DNA from: Dipteronia dyeriana
Lineage: Eukaryota > Streptophyta > Magnoliopsida > Sapindales > Sapindaceae
DNA: 64,000 nucleotides
NCBI GenBank assembly: GCA_032871835.1
Contig: CM065303.1
Location: 22,198,001 to 22,262,000, forward strand
Reading direction: 5' to 3'
The first letter of the stretch is position 1. Each line of letters begins with the position of its first letter. Of this stretch, positions 47,251 through 58,860 are shown piece by piece. The translations under genes and the position numbers were made by a program. Under the pieces are notes generated by a model. It was not told the DNA's origin. It saw only the letters and a list, made by a program, of their open reading frames with translations, and searched no databases.

Positions 47251-48491
47251 TTTAATCCGTAGTTCTGTTGGCACCTAATTTATTTATTTTTATTTGTTTT
47301 CCCTTGTTTTAATTAGTACAGACATCAAAGTCTGTAAAGTCAAGGGAATCTAAAATCTCATTAGACACAAGTCACTCAACTCTAGTCTTAGAGATTTGAC
47401 CTAAGTTTTTGTGCCATAATGTGACCTAATTTTCTTTACTTAGTTCGCGTTAGGTACCTCGTGATTCCACATGCAAGGTTTCATTATAAGAAATGATTGT
47501 ATCAAGCAAATATAAATTGTCATATATACATAGAGAACCAATTCCAACAATATTTGAAATTATAGATAAACTAAATCAATTGTTTCCAAATGAACAATAA
47601 TAACCAGACTTGTCCAACAAAGAAACTGAAACCAAATTCCGTATAAGAGATGGTACAATAAAAGTATCCAATAAATCCAAATTATAACCAATTCCTAATA
47701 ACAACCTAAAATGCCTTATCGCCTAACTTCTACCAACTTCCTATTGCCCAGAAAGATGTGTCTTTCAACATCACTTGGCCTTCAGTAGCTCAGACAACCC
47801 ATGTATAAAGAAACAACCCTCATTGTCTTGATGTTGCTTTTTTCGAGCTGGACCCTTAGTAGCTTCATTATTCTTTCTCTTTTTTGCCCTTGTCCTTAGA
47901 GTTGTTGGACAAATGAGCACTTTTTGACCTGTCTTGCATCAATCTCTCTTCCTCTTGCACACAGTAAGAAATGAGCTCACTAAGAGTCCATTTATACTTT
48001 TGACAGTTGTAATTGACCTTAAACTGGTTGTATTGTGCAGGAAGTGATATTCATACCAAATGCATGGGCAAGTTGTCAGATAGCTCAAGCTTTAGTGCCT
48101 TAAGCTTAGAAGCAATATGAGTCATTTCTATGTGCTCCCTCATGTTCCCTTTGCCTTTGTACTTCATAGAAATCAAACTTTGCAAAAGCGTGCTTGTTTC
48201 TGCCATATCATTTTTCTGTAAACACTTTTCAATATCGGCTAGGAACTCTTTGACATTGGTTATCCCTTCAGATACCACACCCCTAAATACCTGTGGAATG
48301 CCGCGCTTGATGATCGTAAGACTAATGCAATTTGAGTGATCTCACTTCTCAGAGTTCTTCTTGTCATCAGAAGAACTTGCATCCGTAAGAGAAGCAGGTT
48401 GTTCAATCCAAAGTGCAAGGTCCGGATCTATGCAGCCAAAAACAATAAGTATGTTCTCTTTCCAATCCTTAAAGTTTGTCCCATTAAACAT
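47251..48491 (-). pseudogene. Copia D gag, protease end and GAG-pre-integrase
   Basis: Reading on minus from ATG 48,491 gives a copia gag start (MFNGTNFKDWKENILIVFG). A stop interrupts it near 48,343, and the same frame continues with NVKEFLADIEKCLQKND, the conserved YKGKGNMREHIEMTHIASKL block and the gag tail (QYNQFKVNYNCQKYKWTLSE). Nearer 47,700 a decayed protease end (FIVPSLIRNLVSVSLLDKSG) is visible. The GAG-pre-integrase domain follows (VTLWHKNLGQISKTRVERLV, near 47,400). The zinc knuckle and the protease active site are not readable. The segment ends at the nested insertion. Confidence 0.85.
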
Positions 48492-49611
48492 GATATATAG
48501 TTGATATTAGCAAATATAGTAGAAACACTAGCTGTAAGGAGAACCAAACAAACAAACAAACATGCTCACATTAATAACCAAATACAATAATCAACAAATT
48601 CAAATAATGGTAAGTCTCATCTCAAGATACCTAGCACAACATTAATATGAAGTCTTTGGACAGTAATAATAATTTTAATTGGTACTCTTGTTGTAGTGAT
48701 CAAACAGTGATAATAATTCATGTCAAATAATAAATCTTTCTTTGGATAGATTTATTATTCACATGTAAAATCTTATAATCGTCACATGTTTACCACTACA
48801 GGTGTGTGTGTGCAATTCGGTAAAGTATTAACCTTTCTTTAGGCCAGCTAATTCCCGTATGAATTTACACAGACACATAAACATCCAACATCCCTCATGA
48901 ACAATCTACACAAGAGATGTCACTTTAGCGATATCTTGTTTCAATTAGCCCATAAAAATGGACTACTTTATTTAATCATAAAAGATATACCAAAAAATAT
49001 TTGAATTTGAGTTGATTCTTTAATTTGTTTTTTACAAAATTACATAATGACTAAAATTTTATAAAAAATTACATAATGCCCCAAATTTTATCAAAATTAC
49101 ATAACGGTCCAAAATTTCATCAAAATCACATAATGGCCGAAAATAATTACAAATCAGACCCTTATATTAAATCAAACTTTCAAAACATGGCCCAAGCAAA
49201 ATCAAGGTTCTAAAAACCCTAGGACTGTGTTCGTCACCGCCTAGACAGTCCAGCCGTCACCTGAAAGCAACACATGGCGGTGCAACCCTTCGACCCACAT
49301 CCGCGGATCTCTATCGTTGACCGACGATCGATCCACGTGGATAGAACGAACGGTGATGCAAACGCTTGTTCTGGACCAGACGTGTTGCAAACAAACGGCG
49401 ACGCAAATGCCCGATCTAGACCAGCGGCGTTGACGCTGTAGGTGGCGTAACAACGCCCATACAATGGGGACAAATTTTGATCCCAAAACTCAAACATTTT
49501 TCAAAGAAGATCGAAGAACCCTAACATTTCAGATTTTTTTTTAAACCTAAAATTCGTAACTCAAATCTCTAAAATTTCTCAATTTCTCAAATTCTCAAGA
49601 ATCGATCATGG
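48492..49611 (-). other. Copia D 5' leader
   Basis: About 1.1 kb without gag-pol domains. A GC-richer part at 49,220-49,470 has overlapping open frames on minus in two frames, which reflects composition rather than coding. A short internal similarity (GGACCAGACGTG / AGACCAGCGGCG with GATGCAAACG / GACGCAAATG) suggests a small duplication. Confidence 0.55.
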
Positions 49612-49626
49612 GTGGCTCTGATACCA
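49612..49626 (-). promoter_or_regulatory. Primer-binding site of copia D, initiator-Met tRNA
   Basis: TTGGTATCAGAGCC on minus, next to the LTR end TTCTACA. Confidence 0.8.
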
Positions 49627-49628
49627 AT

Positions 49629-50158
49629 TGTAGAATTTGATTAACACTGAATCTAACATGCATAGGCACATAATTCACCTAAAATTTTGACCTAAACATG
49701 TTTCTATATCATGCTTTAATCAAACCTTACATACATGTTACTAACCCATGTCAATTCAAGAGAAATGAGAGATAAGTTAAAGCAAAAACGTACTTGAATC
49801 CATTGCCGAAGGTTGGTGGACGGGTTAAGATCTATAAAATTATCACGATCCTTGAGACACAATATTGTTCTCTCTTGTTCTAGTGAAGGGGATACAGACA
49901 AGCCAAAAGTATCGTGTAATTTGGGGACTATAACCCTAAATATAATAATCAGATTATTACATGTTTTGTTATTTCTAATTCTGCCCCTCATCAAATTAGA
50001 AATAACACTTTGGTATCTACACATTAACTCCATGACAATTATACCCTTAAGCGTTAAAACTTTAATTGTTAATTAGACCACTATAATTTAGGTTTTACCA
50101 AAGATAACACAACACATTTAATATTTATATGTGTGACCCCACATGATGGAATTTTTCA
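49629..50158 (-). repeat. 5' LTR of copia D
   Basis: The 530-bp LTR runs TGTAGAATTTG...GAATTTTTCA, the partner of 37,228-37,763, with the same internal landmarks (GTTGGTGGACGG, GGGGATACAGACAAGCC). Confidence 0.9.
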
Positions 50159-50170
50159 ATAATTCTTAAG

Positions 50171-51177
50171 TGATAGAAACTGAGTATGAAATTGTATTTC
50201 TCAGAAAAAACTGAGAATGAATTGTAAAAACTCAAAATGATTGATATTTACAATATGAGACCTATTTATAATCTATACAAGAAAATCAAATCAAGAACTA
50301 AGTCTACCATAAAGGAAATAGACCATATGAGAACTATAACATATAGGAAATAGACCGTATCAAATCATATTGTATTTGATATGGTAATATCCCCTTGTAA
50401 ACTCAAGATAGCGAAAACAGAAGCAAGCTTGAGTTTGAAAACCAAGTCAAAGCAAGCTTCTGTTGAAAACCAAGAGAATGAGATTTGGTAAAGATGCGAC
50501 TAAATACCAGATGCTTACGGAAAATACCATATAGAAAAAAGGTCAGGATAAAATCACCAATGATACCAAACCAAAAAATCATCAATGATACCAAAAACCA
50601 AAAACAAACTGAGGAAGTGGTGCGAGTGTGACCTCCACAGAACGCCGATCGGATCATGGCAAGTGGCTTTTGAACCGCCAGAAGCCTCTAAAGACGACGA
50701 AGGTGGATATGTATAGAAAAACCCACAACAGAGACAAGAGTGCCAACGAAACGGCTACCAGGCTAGTCAAGTACACACGTTGATTGCATTGACAAACGCA
50801 TGTGGTACACACGCGATGAGGAATCTGACAAAGAATATGATGCACACACGGAAAACCAGACACTCACGCGGAAAGCCAAAAATCAACATGAGGAATACGA
50901 GATTCATAGAGAAATATAATAATGATAATAATAAAATTACCATAGCTCTGATACCATGATAGAAACTGAGTATGAAATTTTATATATCTCAGAATAACTG
51001 AGAATGAATTGTGTATTACTCAGAATAATTAATATGTACAATGTGAGACATATTTAAAATCTACACAAGAAAATCATATCAAAAACTAAATCTACCATAA
51101 AGAAAATATGCCATATGAGAACTATAACATATAGGAAATAGACCGTATCAAATCATATTGTATTTGATATGGTAACA
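50171..51177 (-). mobile_element. TRIM (terminal-repeat retrotransposon in miniature)
   Basis: Two LTRs of about 220 bp (50,171-50,389 and 50,957-51,177) start TGATAGAAACTGAG and bracket 567 bp of non-coding DNA. A perfect 5-bp duplication TTAAG lies outside (50,166-50,170 and 51,178-51,182). The primer site (TGGTATCAGAGCTAT, minus, 50,956-50,942) touches the right LTR with no spacer, and a purine run (CAAGGGGATA, minus) precedes the left LTR. The left LTR has lost its canonical terminal TG on minus. No protein is encoded, so movement would depend on another element's enzymes. Confidence 0.93.
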
Positions 51178-51328
51178 TTAAGATTCTGTTAACTATTAGA
51201 AATTATCTTTGATCACTACTTATGATAAAATATACCACTTATCAATTTAGCATAAGAAGGTAAATGCAAACAACACCAGCCGGTTGACATTCCTTTACAA
51301 GTTCATTTGCGTGTTAATTAATTAACAT

Positions 51329-52560
51329 GGGGGTATTATCACTAAAGTCCCTAATTTTTTTAATGAATTGTCACCTTTTTAAACGGTTTTACCATATTAG
51401 TCACCTTTAGTCTGTTGTTTTTTCAAAATACATCACTGTAATCCGGTCAACTATAACAGAATGTGTAAAAATACAATTTTACCATTTATTGTTATTTTTT
51501 TAATTTTTTCTTTTAGTTCGTCTATTTTCAATAATAGTTTGTCAACCCCTAAAAACCCCTAAAAAAATTTAAAACGCCTCCATTAGGGATTGAACCTTCA
51601 ACCTTAAAGTTAAAAACGACAAGCTCTAACCAATTGAGCTACTATAGCTCATCATTAAGGTTTGTTGATTTAAATGTATAAAAATAGTTATATAATTTGT
51701 TTAAACTAATTTAAATCATTTAAATAATTTAAAATAAACTCATATATGTATGTATATATATAAAATAAACTCATATTGAATAATAATAGTACATAAAAAC
51801 ATATTTATGAAAATGAAAAAAAAAAACAAAACAAAAGGAAACCTAGAAAATCCAGAAAAATCAAAGCCCGTAAATTTTTTCTTTCTTTTTTTGGATATTT
51901 TTCTTTTTTAAAAATATATTATTTCTATTTAATAAAAAAACCCGGAAAATCAAAGCCCATAAATTGAAAAAGAAAAAAAATCAACAAAAAAAGAAAAAGA
52001 AAAAGAAAATTTCCTATTTTTTATTCCTTTTTTCCTTTTGTTTTGTTTTTTTTTTCATTTTCATGAATATGTTTTTATTTATTATTATTATTTATGAGTT
52101 TATTTTAATCTATATAAATATGAGTTTATTTTATTTTACTATTTTTTTTTGTTGATTTTTTTCCGTTTTCATTTTATGGGCTTTGATTTTCTAGAGTTTT
52201 TTTTTATAAAATTGAAATAATATATTTTTGGAAAAGTAAAAAAATCCAAAAAAGAAAATAAAGAAAAAATTTGCGGTCCTTTAATTTTTTAGATTTTCTG
52301 GGTTCCTTTTGTTTTGTTATTTTTTTTTTCATTTTAGTAAATATGTTTTAATATATTGCTATTATTAAATATAAATTTATTTTAGATTATATATATATGA
52401 TTTAGTTTATATAAACAGATTTAAATTAGTTTAAATAAATTATATATATAACAATAAATCTTTAACAATGAGTTAGAGTAGCTCAACTTGCTGGCAATCA
52501 GAACTTGTGACTTTTAACCATAGGGGTCCAGGGAAGCATTTTAGTGACAATAACACGGGG
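51329..52560. mobile_element. Foldback-like element with long inverted arms
   Basis: The left end GGGGGTATTATCACTAAAGT and the reverse complement of the right end (CCCCGTGTTATTGTCACTAAAA) match. About 300 bp further in, both arms share TTGAGCTACT plus a CTCATNNTTAA block. The AT-rich middle is also self-complementary: TCAAAGCCCATAAA against TTTATGGGCTTTGA-like copies, and AAACAAAACAAAAGGAA against TTCCTTTTGTTTTG. No transposase and no clear target duplication. Confidence 0.7.
51576..51648 (-). other. tRNA-like sequence in the left arm (pseudo-tRNA)
   Basis: On minus the sequence contains GTAGCTCAATTGGTTAGAGC, a good A-box and D-arm, and GGTTCAATCC, a good B-box/T-arm, at tRNA-like spacing. 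Acceptor and anticodon stems do not pair, so this is not a working tRNA. A weaker copy lies at about 52,475-52,535 in the other arm. Confidence 0.55.
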
Positions 52561-53060
52561 AAGATATATATCCACATAAGATAGTAAATTAGGACCGGAT
52601 TCGCCTTCGAAAGAAAAAAAAAATACTGCTTAATTAAGTTGAAAAGGATATATATATTAAAAGAAATTATGAAGAATAAAATAACTATTAGCTAGAATGT
52701 TCAACAAGTCAAGTCAAGTAAGAGCTAAATACACAGGCATAAAAGAGATAGGGGAGGTCACAACTCACAATTTCATTCATGATGTAACTGTTTTACATTT
52801 TGAATACTCAATTTAACTGAATCCAATCCTGTAGCTAGTATTATTCTATTTCAATTAATTTGTATTAATTTGTATTAATTTATTGTGAGATGGGTGTTGA
52901 TTGTTGGCCTATACCCATATATATTTGATTTATTGATCAGAAAAGTTGAACAGGATATAATTATTAGATTAGTGTATGTGTGAGTTTTTTTTCTTACAAA
53001 AAATTGTATTTTAAAACATATATGATGGTAATAAATAGATAATAAAAAATTATTATATAT
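52561..53060. other. AT-rich spacer
   Basis: About 500 bp. I see no gene, repeat boundary or array in it. Confidence 0.5.
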
Positions 53061-53325
53061 TGTTATAAATCAAACCATAAAATATAGAAAGTAATACTAA
53101 CCGAAAAGAGAAAGAATGAAAGCAAACCAATTCTATTAGTTTATTTCTATGTATATATTGAATGCTTACACAATAAGCCTATATATAGATATTGGGAGAA
53201 TTGAATCTACAATGAAATAGGAAATAAGATCAAGAGATGTAATTGCCCTACATTGTAATAGGAAATGTGATCAAGAGAATTAATTGTGGATTATTCTCTC
53301 GGTGGTGAAAGCTAATTATTTCACA
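53061..53325 (-). repeat. 3' LTR of copia E
   Basis: A 265-bp segment with TG/CA ends (TGTTATAAATC...TTATTTCACA) lies directly beside a minus-strand purine tract CCAAAGGGGAGTGT (53,339-53,326). It contains a TATA-like CTATATATAGATA on plus. No second LTR is in the window. Confidence 0.65.
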
Positions 53326-54100
53326 ACACTCCCCTTTGGACGTACACTACCTAGATAATAATTTTGAAGATTCTTCTAAAAAAAAAATTTGGACGTACTT
53401 AAATACTACCTCATTAAAAACTTTACCAGAAAAATCCAGTGGGACAAAACCTGATCAAAGAAAAAAAAAGTAGTATACAAATGTCCAAAATGAAGAATGT
53501 TCTCCCATTGAAAAGTGTTTCATTCTCAATTTTGTTGTTCGATAAGTTGACGCATCTCAATGTCATATATCAATTTCTCTAACATTGTTGTCATTAAGGT
53601 CTTCATAAATAAGAGATTAATTTGTCGACTTTCTTAAAGTTCATGACTGTAGAAGAACTTTGGTGATATGTGTTTGGTTCTGTCTCCCTTGATGTATCCT
53701 CCTCCGACTAGTGTAATACAAACATCATTATTTTCATATATTGAGATAAGGAACACCTGCATTGTGCTAAAATATAATACAACCGTATGGATGGTCAAAG
53801 AATAATACACATTTATATTGAGACTGAAACAAGTAATCCATTTAAAATATGCTCGATCTTCAGACCGAAACAATATATTATTTTCCCCAAAACTTTCATC
53901 TTAAATTCTCGTTTCAACTATTCAGTAGTATTAGAAACTCTTCAGCAGTTCTAGTTAAATTCATATCATTGACATATATTGCTTCAATTGCAAATTCGGA
54001 TTCCGATGTTTTTATGAATACACATGAGGCATATAGAAACTTTAATTTATATGCCCATTTTATTATATTTTCTCTAAAACAGTCATATCACATTCTTCTA
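53326..54100 (-). pseudogene. Copia E pol remnant, RT end and RNase H tail
   Basis: Reading on minus in changing frames: CVFIKTSESEFAIEAIYVNDMN at about 54,035-53,965 (RT, YVDD position with Asn), KMKVLGKIIYCFGLKIEHI at about 53,890 (the usual 'DLGKTKFCLGLQIEHL' block), then IYENNDVCITL and GGYIKGDRTKHISPKFF at about 53,740-53,650 (RNase H), and a decayed ADLF-like tail near 53,600. Most of RNase H is deleted and stops are dense. Confidence 0.75.
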
Positions 54101-55256
54101 AATTGTTTCAAAACATATAAAAATTGTTATAACTTTATTGAACATAAGTTATGAGCATTTTAATTATATATTTATGGCATTTCGAATCCTTTAGGGATTA
54201 CTCTGGTCATAGAAATATTAATTATAATCTAGTAGGTTTTGATAGTAAACACGTCGTTTCGGAATATAAGTTATATCTCGTTATCTTAAATTTTGTACGG
54301 ATAATCATTTTAACAAAAACGCTTGACATCTTTAAGCGTCTACACTATATGTCCATGAATATAACTCTGTCTTTCGGACAATAGTATCATGTCAACATTC
54401 ATCCACAATTTGTGGTTCAAGATCCTCAACAATTCATAATATGCAAAGCAACAATATAGAAGATCTATACTTTTGTTTACATTACATATTCCTCTTCAAA
54501 GGCTAATGTAAAATTTTACTATAGGGAATTGTAATATTTGTATACTTCCAATATACGTGCCTTTGTATAGGCAAGTGAGATCTCTTTAATTTATAAGTCT
54601 CAGAAGGGGAGATCACGTTTCATTATTTTGTACCTCTTCCAAAAAACAATTATCTCTTCAAAGACATTTAACTCTTCAAGAGTCATGATGAGGATTATAT
54701 ATAGCTCGAGCATTATTCTTAATTAACATAATCATGATCTTTTATATTCGCTTCAGAGAATAATAACTTTTAAATAAAAGTCGTATTTCACACTTCTAGT
54801 GTGCCACGAATAATTTATTTGTTACCATTTGCATAAATTGTTCTTCAGAAACAATCACCCGAGTTAATATTAGTAATTAATAAATTCATTCGAATATGCA
54901 ATTTGCAAGTAAATGATCCAATGAACGCCAAATAAGGATCAAGATAAAATAAAGATGATGTATACCAACTACACTTACACGTCGTTAATTTTTCAGATTG
55001 TATCTTTCTCCCCCAAACAACATGAATTTATTTGTTTGTCGGTCTTATCTTGTTATCCTTCATGGATTTGTTTGCATCATCAAAATGTCATTTTTAGACA
55101 TATTTATACTATCATATCATTTTTCAATGAGATATTGTACTATTATATTGTCGTTCAGGGACTTTTACTAAAGAATCTGTATATTCTATATAATAGACTC
55201 AATTGTAAGAATATAATTACATGCTTCTAACATTAGACAGTATAAAATAATACAAC
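54101..55256. other. AT-rich sequence, possibly upstream copia E remains
   Basis: About 1.15 kb upstream, in copia E direction, of the readable RT. I could not read a further domain; open stretches on plus have no family features. It may be heavily mutated pol. Confidence 0.35.
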
Positions 55257-56745
55257 TGTAAGTTCATCGGTGTTTGATTGGCTTATTTCGTTGACAACCA
55301 CATTCGGGGATCAATATGTAAGGGTAGTTTAGGGCTTCATTGTTCTTAACCAAGCTCAAGCATCAAAGGTAAAATCACTTGCTTAACTTTTACTGAAGAG
55401 GTATTAGTGCACACAGACACTCATGCATTTTCTTTTAATTATCTTGCTTGCATGCTTATTTGCCATTTTGAGTGACTTGGTTGTCTTGTTTTTGTTTATG
55501 TGTTGAATGCATTTTTGTGCCTTAAAAAGAGGAGTTTCTTTCTCTGTTCCGCTGCTTAGACCGCTCTCTGTACAGTGCCTAAGTCGCGGTCTGCACAGCA
55601 GTGTTTACCAGAGGCTACACGCTGTGGCTACCGCGGTCTGTGCATGTTGCATGCACCGCGGTCTCCTAAGCGGAGTTTCTTAAGCGTTGCATGCTGTCTA
55701 GACCGCGGTCTGTGCACCTTCATGGACAGCGGCCTACAGAGCGGCGTTGTCCAGGCGATGCACCGCTCTCTGTGCCATGGTAGGGATTTGGTTGCCTTTC
55801 TTTCAAAACAACGCCACTTTGTGTAGGGCACCATATGTATATGTTCTTTTCTCTTCTCTTTTGTTCTTAAGAGTCCATGAAACAATTTTTGTTTGTTCCA
55901 GCTTTTCTAGAGAGAGAGGGACTCCCAAACACTCATTTTTACTCAACCCAACTTCATCTCATGATCATCTAGCTTCATTCTAGGATTATTCAAGCATGGA
56001 GCATCATCTTCTTCTTGACTAGGTAACTTCTACATGCTCTGGACTTCATAGTTTCATTACAAAGACATGTATACCTAGGGTTTTAGTCTCTATTGCTTAT
56101 TAAATGCTTGCTTGTATGGTTAATTGCTTTTATGACATGCTTATGTATTGATTGTTGGTTGAGATGCATTAATTTGTGATAGCTAGAATTTAGGATGGAT
56201 TTACCCTTCTAGCTAATTCTTCTTGCCTTTGTATTTAGAACATTGATATCTAGGATTTGCTTCAATTGTCATTATTAATCCTAGATAAGCATGAATGTCT
56301 TGAACTAGAATTTTTGCATATAGAATATTCTTGCATATTCTCCTAGGTTGCCATTATCTCTTCATTGTTGGTTAAGCTTGTGGCTATGTGATTAGTGCAC
56401 AAAGTTGGTGATCCAAAATCACTTTTAAGGCTCGTTGGGTAGAGTGAAAGGGTTAGTAATTGAAGGGTTAGACGGGAGGTCAACCTAAGTTGTAAACTTT
56501 CTCTCAATAGTGGATTTTGAGGATCGAGTATAGCGCACTGAACAGCCCGTGGTTTTTCCCATTTTAAGGGCTTCCACGTATATATTGCGTGTTGTTACTG
56601 TTTTATGTTTGTTGCCTCTTGCTTGAACACTTAGTAGAATGGGGTAAATCAATAATATTGATTAATTCACAAAATTGATAATCTATCGAATTAAAATCTA
56701 TTCACCCCCCTTCTAGGTTATAGACACACTTTCTAGGGAATTTCA
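55257..56745 (+). repeat. 5' LTR of the Sirevirus
   Basis: Starts TGTAAGTTCATCGG and ends GGGAATTTCA. It includes a CG-rich palindromic cluster at 55,555-55,780 and CTAGGGTTTTAGTCTC near 56,075. The left flank ACAAC would be one half of the target duplication; the other half is outside the window. Confidence 0.92.
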
Positions 56746-56747
56746 AT

Positions 56748-56765
56748 TGGTATCAGAGCCGGTGC
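56748..56765 (+). promoter_or_regulatory. Primer-binding site of the Sirevirus
   Basis: TGGTATCAGAGCCGGTGC, matching the 3' end of initiator tRNA-Met, two bases after the LTR. Confidence 0.92.
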
Positions 56766-56884
56766 CTAGATATACTTAGATGATCTGTGCATTTTGTGTG
56801 TCTTACCTTGTGCATTTTGGTTGTTTGCATTTTGTGTGTTGCATTACATTTCCATCTTCATATCATTTATTACCTTTAAACACT

Positions 56885-58860
56885 ATGAGTAGAAACGGAA
56901 ATAGTCATGAGGGAGCCTCAAGCACGAGACCCCATTTGCTCAATGGGGTGAAATATGCTTTTTGGAAGAGCAAGATAGGAGCTTATCTTTGCCAAATAGA
57001 TGACCGTGCTTGGATGGCTATTGAAGATGAGTATATTCCTCCAACAATAACCAATAACGATGGTATAGAAGCTCTTAAGCCCAAGTCTAGTTGGATTACT
57101 CAAGAATTTGAAGCATCCAAGTGGAACAACAAGGCCATGCATGCCATCATTTGCGTCATGGATGATAATCAATACAAGTTGGTCCAAAACAATAGGATTG
57201 CAAAAGAGGCTTGGGACATTCTTCAAATGGCACATGAGGGAACCGAGGTAGTTAAGGACTCAAAGCTCCAAGTCCTCCAAATGAAATTTGAGATGATTAG
57301 GATGGAGGAGCATGAATGCTTCAATGACTTCCAAGTGAAGTTGATAGATATTATCAACCAAAGCCATCAACTTGGTGACGTCTATTCAAATAGGAAAGTC
57401 AAGCAAAAAATTATGAGGTCACTTCTTTCAAGGTTCGAATCAAAGGTGATGGCACTTGAAGAGAATAGTGAGTACAAGAATATGAAGCCAAGTGAAGTCA
57501 TTGGAAGACTTCTAGCTTATGATTCAAGATGGAACACCTCACCCACACCTCCAAATAAGCAAAAGAGCATTGTCTTGAAGACCACTAAGGTTGAAGAAGA
57601 GAAGGAGGACTCAGATGAAGAAATGTCCCTCATGGTTAAAAGATTCAAGAAATTCATGAAGTTTGAGATGAAAAGTTTTGGGTCAAAGGGAAATGAAGTG
57701 AAAAAGAAAACTCCCTTCAAGAAGATTGAAAAGTCTCAAGAAAGTAACTCTAAGAAGAGCATTCAATGCTATGAATGCAGTGGTTTTGGTCACATTGCTC
57801 CAGAATGTGCAAAAAAAAAATTAAAAAAAAGGGAAGGCGATGGTGGCCACTTGGAGTGATAGTGAAGACTTAGAAGAGGAAGAAAAATCTTCGGATGATG
57901 AAGATAGAGTTGCAAACTTCATTGCCTTCACAACATCTCATAATGGTAAGGAAGTTGTGAGTGATAAGGAAGAAGTGATGAGAGTACCTCTTCTAACTCT
58001 AGGTTTGAGATTGATGAGGAAATGGACTACGTAGACTTTATGAGGTTTTTCAAAAAGTCTAGATTGAAAAAGAAGAAAGAGATTCAAGAGTTGAAAAAGG
58101 AGAATCGAGAGTTGACTTTCAAGATAACTAGCTTGAGTGAGAAAGTGAATAGTGGAAACGAGTTAGAAGAGAGCATGAAATTGGAGCTTGTGATCACTAA
58201 GAAGAGTGAAGAGAACCTGAAGATTGAGCTTAAGGAAGCAAAGGAATTGGTTGTCAAGATGACATCCGGAACCGAGAAACTTGACAAGATGTTATCATCT
58301 GGAAAGAGTCCTAGTGATAAAACGGGCTTAGGATATGTGAAAGGCAAGGATGCCACTTCCTTGAAGAAGACCATCTTTGTCAAGATTCGAGAGGACAAAG
58401 AGGTTCAAGAGTCACACCAACAAATGAGATCAAATGAGGTTGGTGAATTATCAAAGCAAGCTCAAACAAAGTCTCAAGCTAAAACATATCCACCAAAAGC
58501 TAGAGCTCATCAAACAAGACCTCAACCTCCAAGGAACTCTCAAAGTCAACAAATGATCTTTCACCCACAACCAAGAGGGAGAGTTAATTTAGCTCAATCA
58601 CAAAGGGTCTTTCAAGGAAGAGATTCGGCTCAACATCAAAGGACAACTCAAATGAGAGTGAAGTCTTCCATGCTTGCATAAAGATATGGTATGAATTCTT
58701 ACTTTACTCCCATTTGTCATTATTGTGGTGTTGAAGGTCACATAAGGCCGAATTGTTTTAAATTTATTAAGTTATGTCGTTTTGAAAGCATGATTGAGAA
58801 GAATATGATTAGAAGAGCCAAAATGCATGAACCTAGGAATTTTAGAGAAATGAACCCATG
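56885..58860 (+). pseudogene. Sirevirus gag with coiled coil and two zinc knuckles
   Basis: The start chosen is ATG 56,885 (MSRNGNSHEG), where family similarity begins; an upstream ATG at 56,780 only adds leader translation. The gag core (YAFWKSKIGAYL, WDILQMAHEGTEVVKDSKLQ, RLLAYDSRW) ends in a CCHC knuckle, CYECSGFGHIAPEC, near 57,768. An A-rich run at about 57,810-57,832 shifts the frame. The acidic stretch TWSDSEDLEEEEKSSDDED continues in another frame and the first frame resumes near 57,980. A Lys/Glu-rich coiled coil follows (58,040-58,330). A Gln/Pro-rich tail ends at a TAA (58,679). Beyond it lies a second knuckle, CHYCGVEGHIRPNC, near 58,717. Gag would form the virus-like particle and bind RNA. 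Confidence 0.9.

Larger units (their letters stand above)
37228..50158 (-). mobile_element. Ty1/copia retrotransposon D, minus strand, with nested insertion
   Basis: Two similar LTRs (536 and 530 bp) bracket a gag-pol on minus, a primer site at the right LTR and a purine tract at the left LTR. Removing the 7.1-kb insertion at 40,169-47,250 restores one element of about 5.8 kb. The expected 5-bp duplication is not clear (ATTCT on the left, ATAAT on the right). Confidence 0.88.

Noticed and set aside
49234..49497. Two overlapping minus-strand frames upstream of copia D gag
   Set aside because: Both frames open because of GC-rich leader composition; no gag motif and the gag start is clear at 48,491.
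50403..50863. Two minus-strand frames inside the TRIM
   Set aside because: TRIM cores are non-coding, and the frames lack retroelement domains.
51576..51648. Functional tRNA gene
   Set aside because: A- and B-box-like parts exist, but acceptor and anticodon stems do not pair.
51964..52155. Lys- and Phe-rich frame
   Set aside because: Low-complexity A/T-run translation inside the foldback element.
55575..55983. Cys/Arg-rich frames in the Sirevirus LTR, and their copies at 63,372-63,793
   Set aside because: They translate the palindromic cluster in several frames on both strands and differ between the two LTRs.
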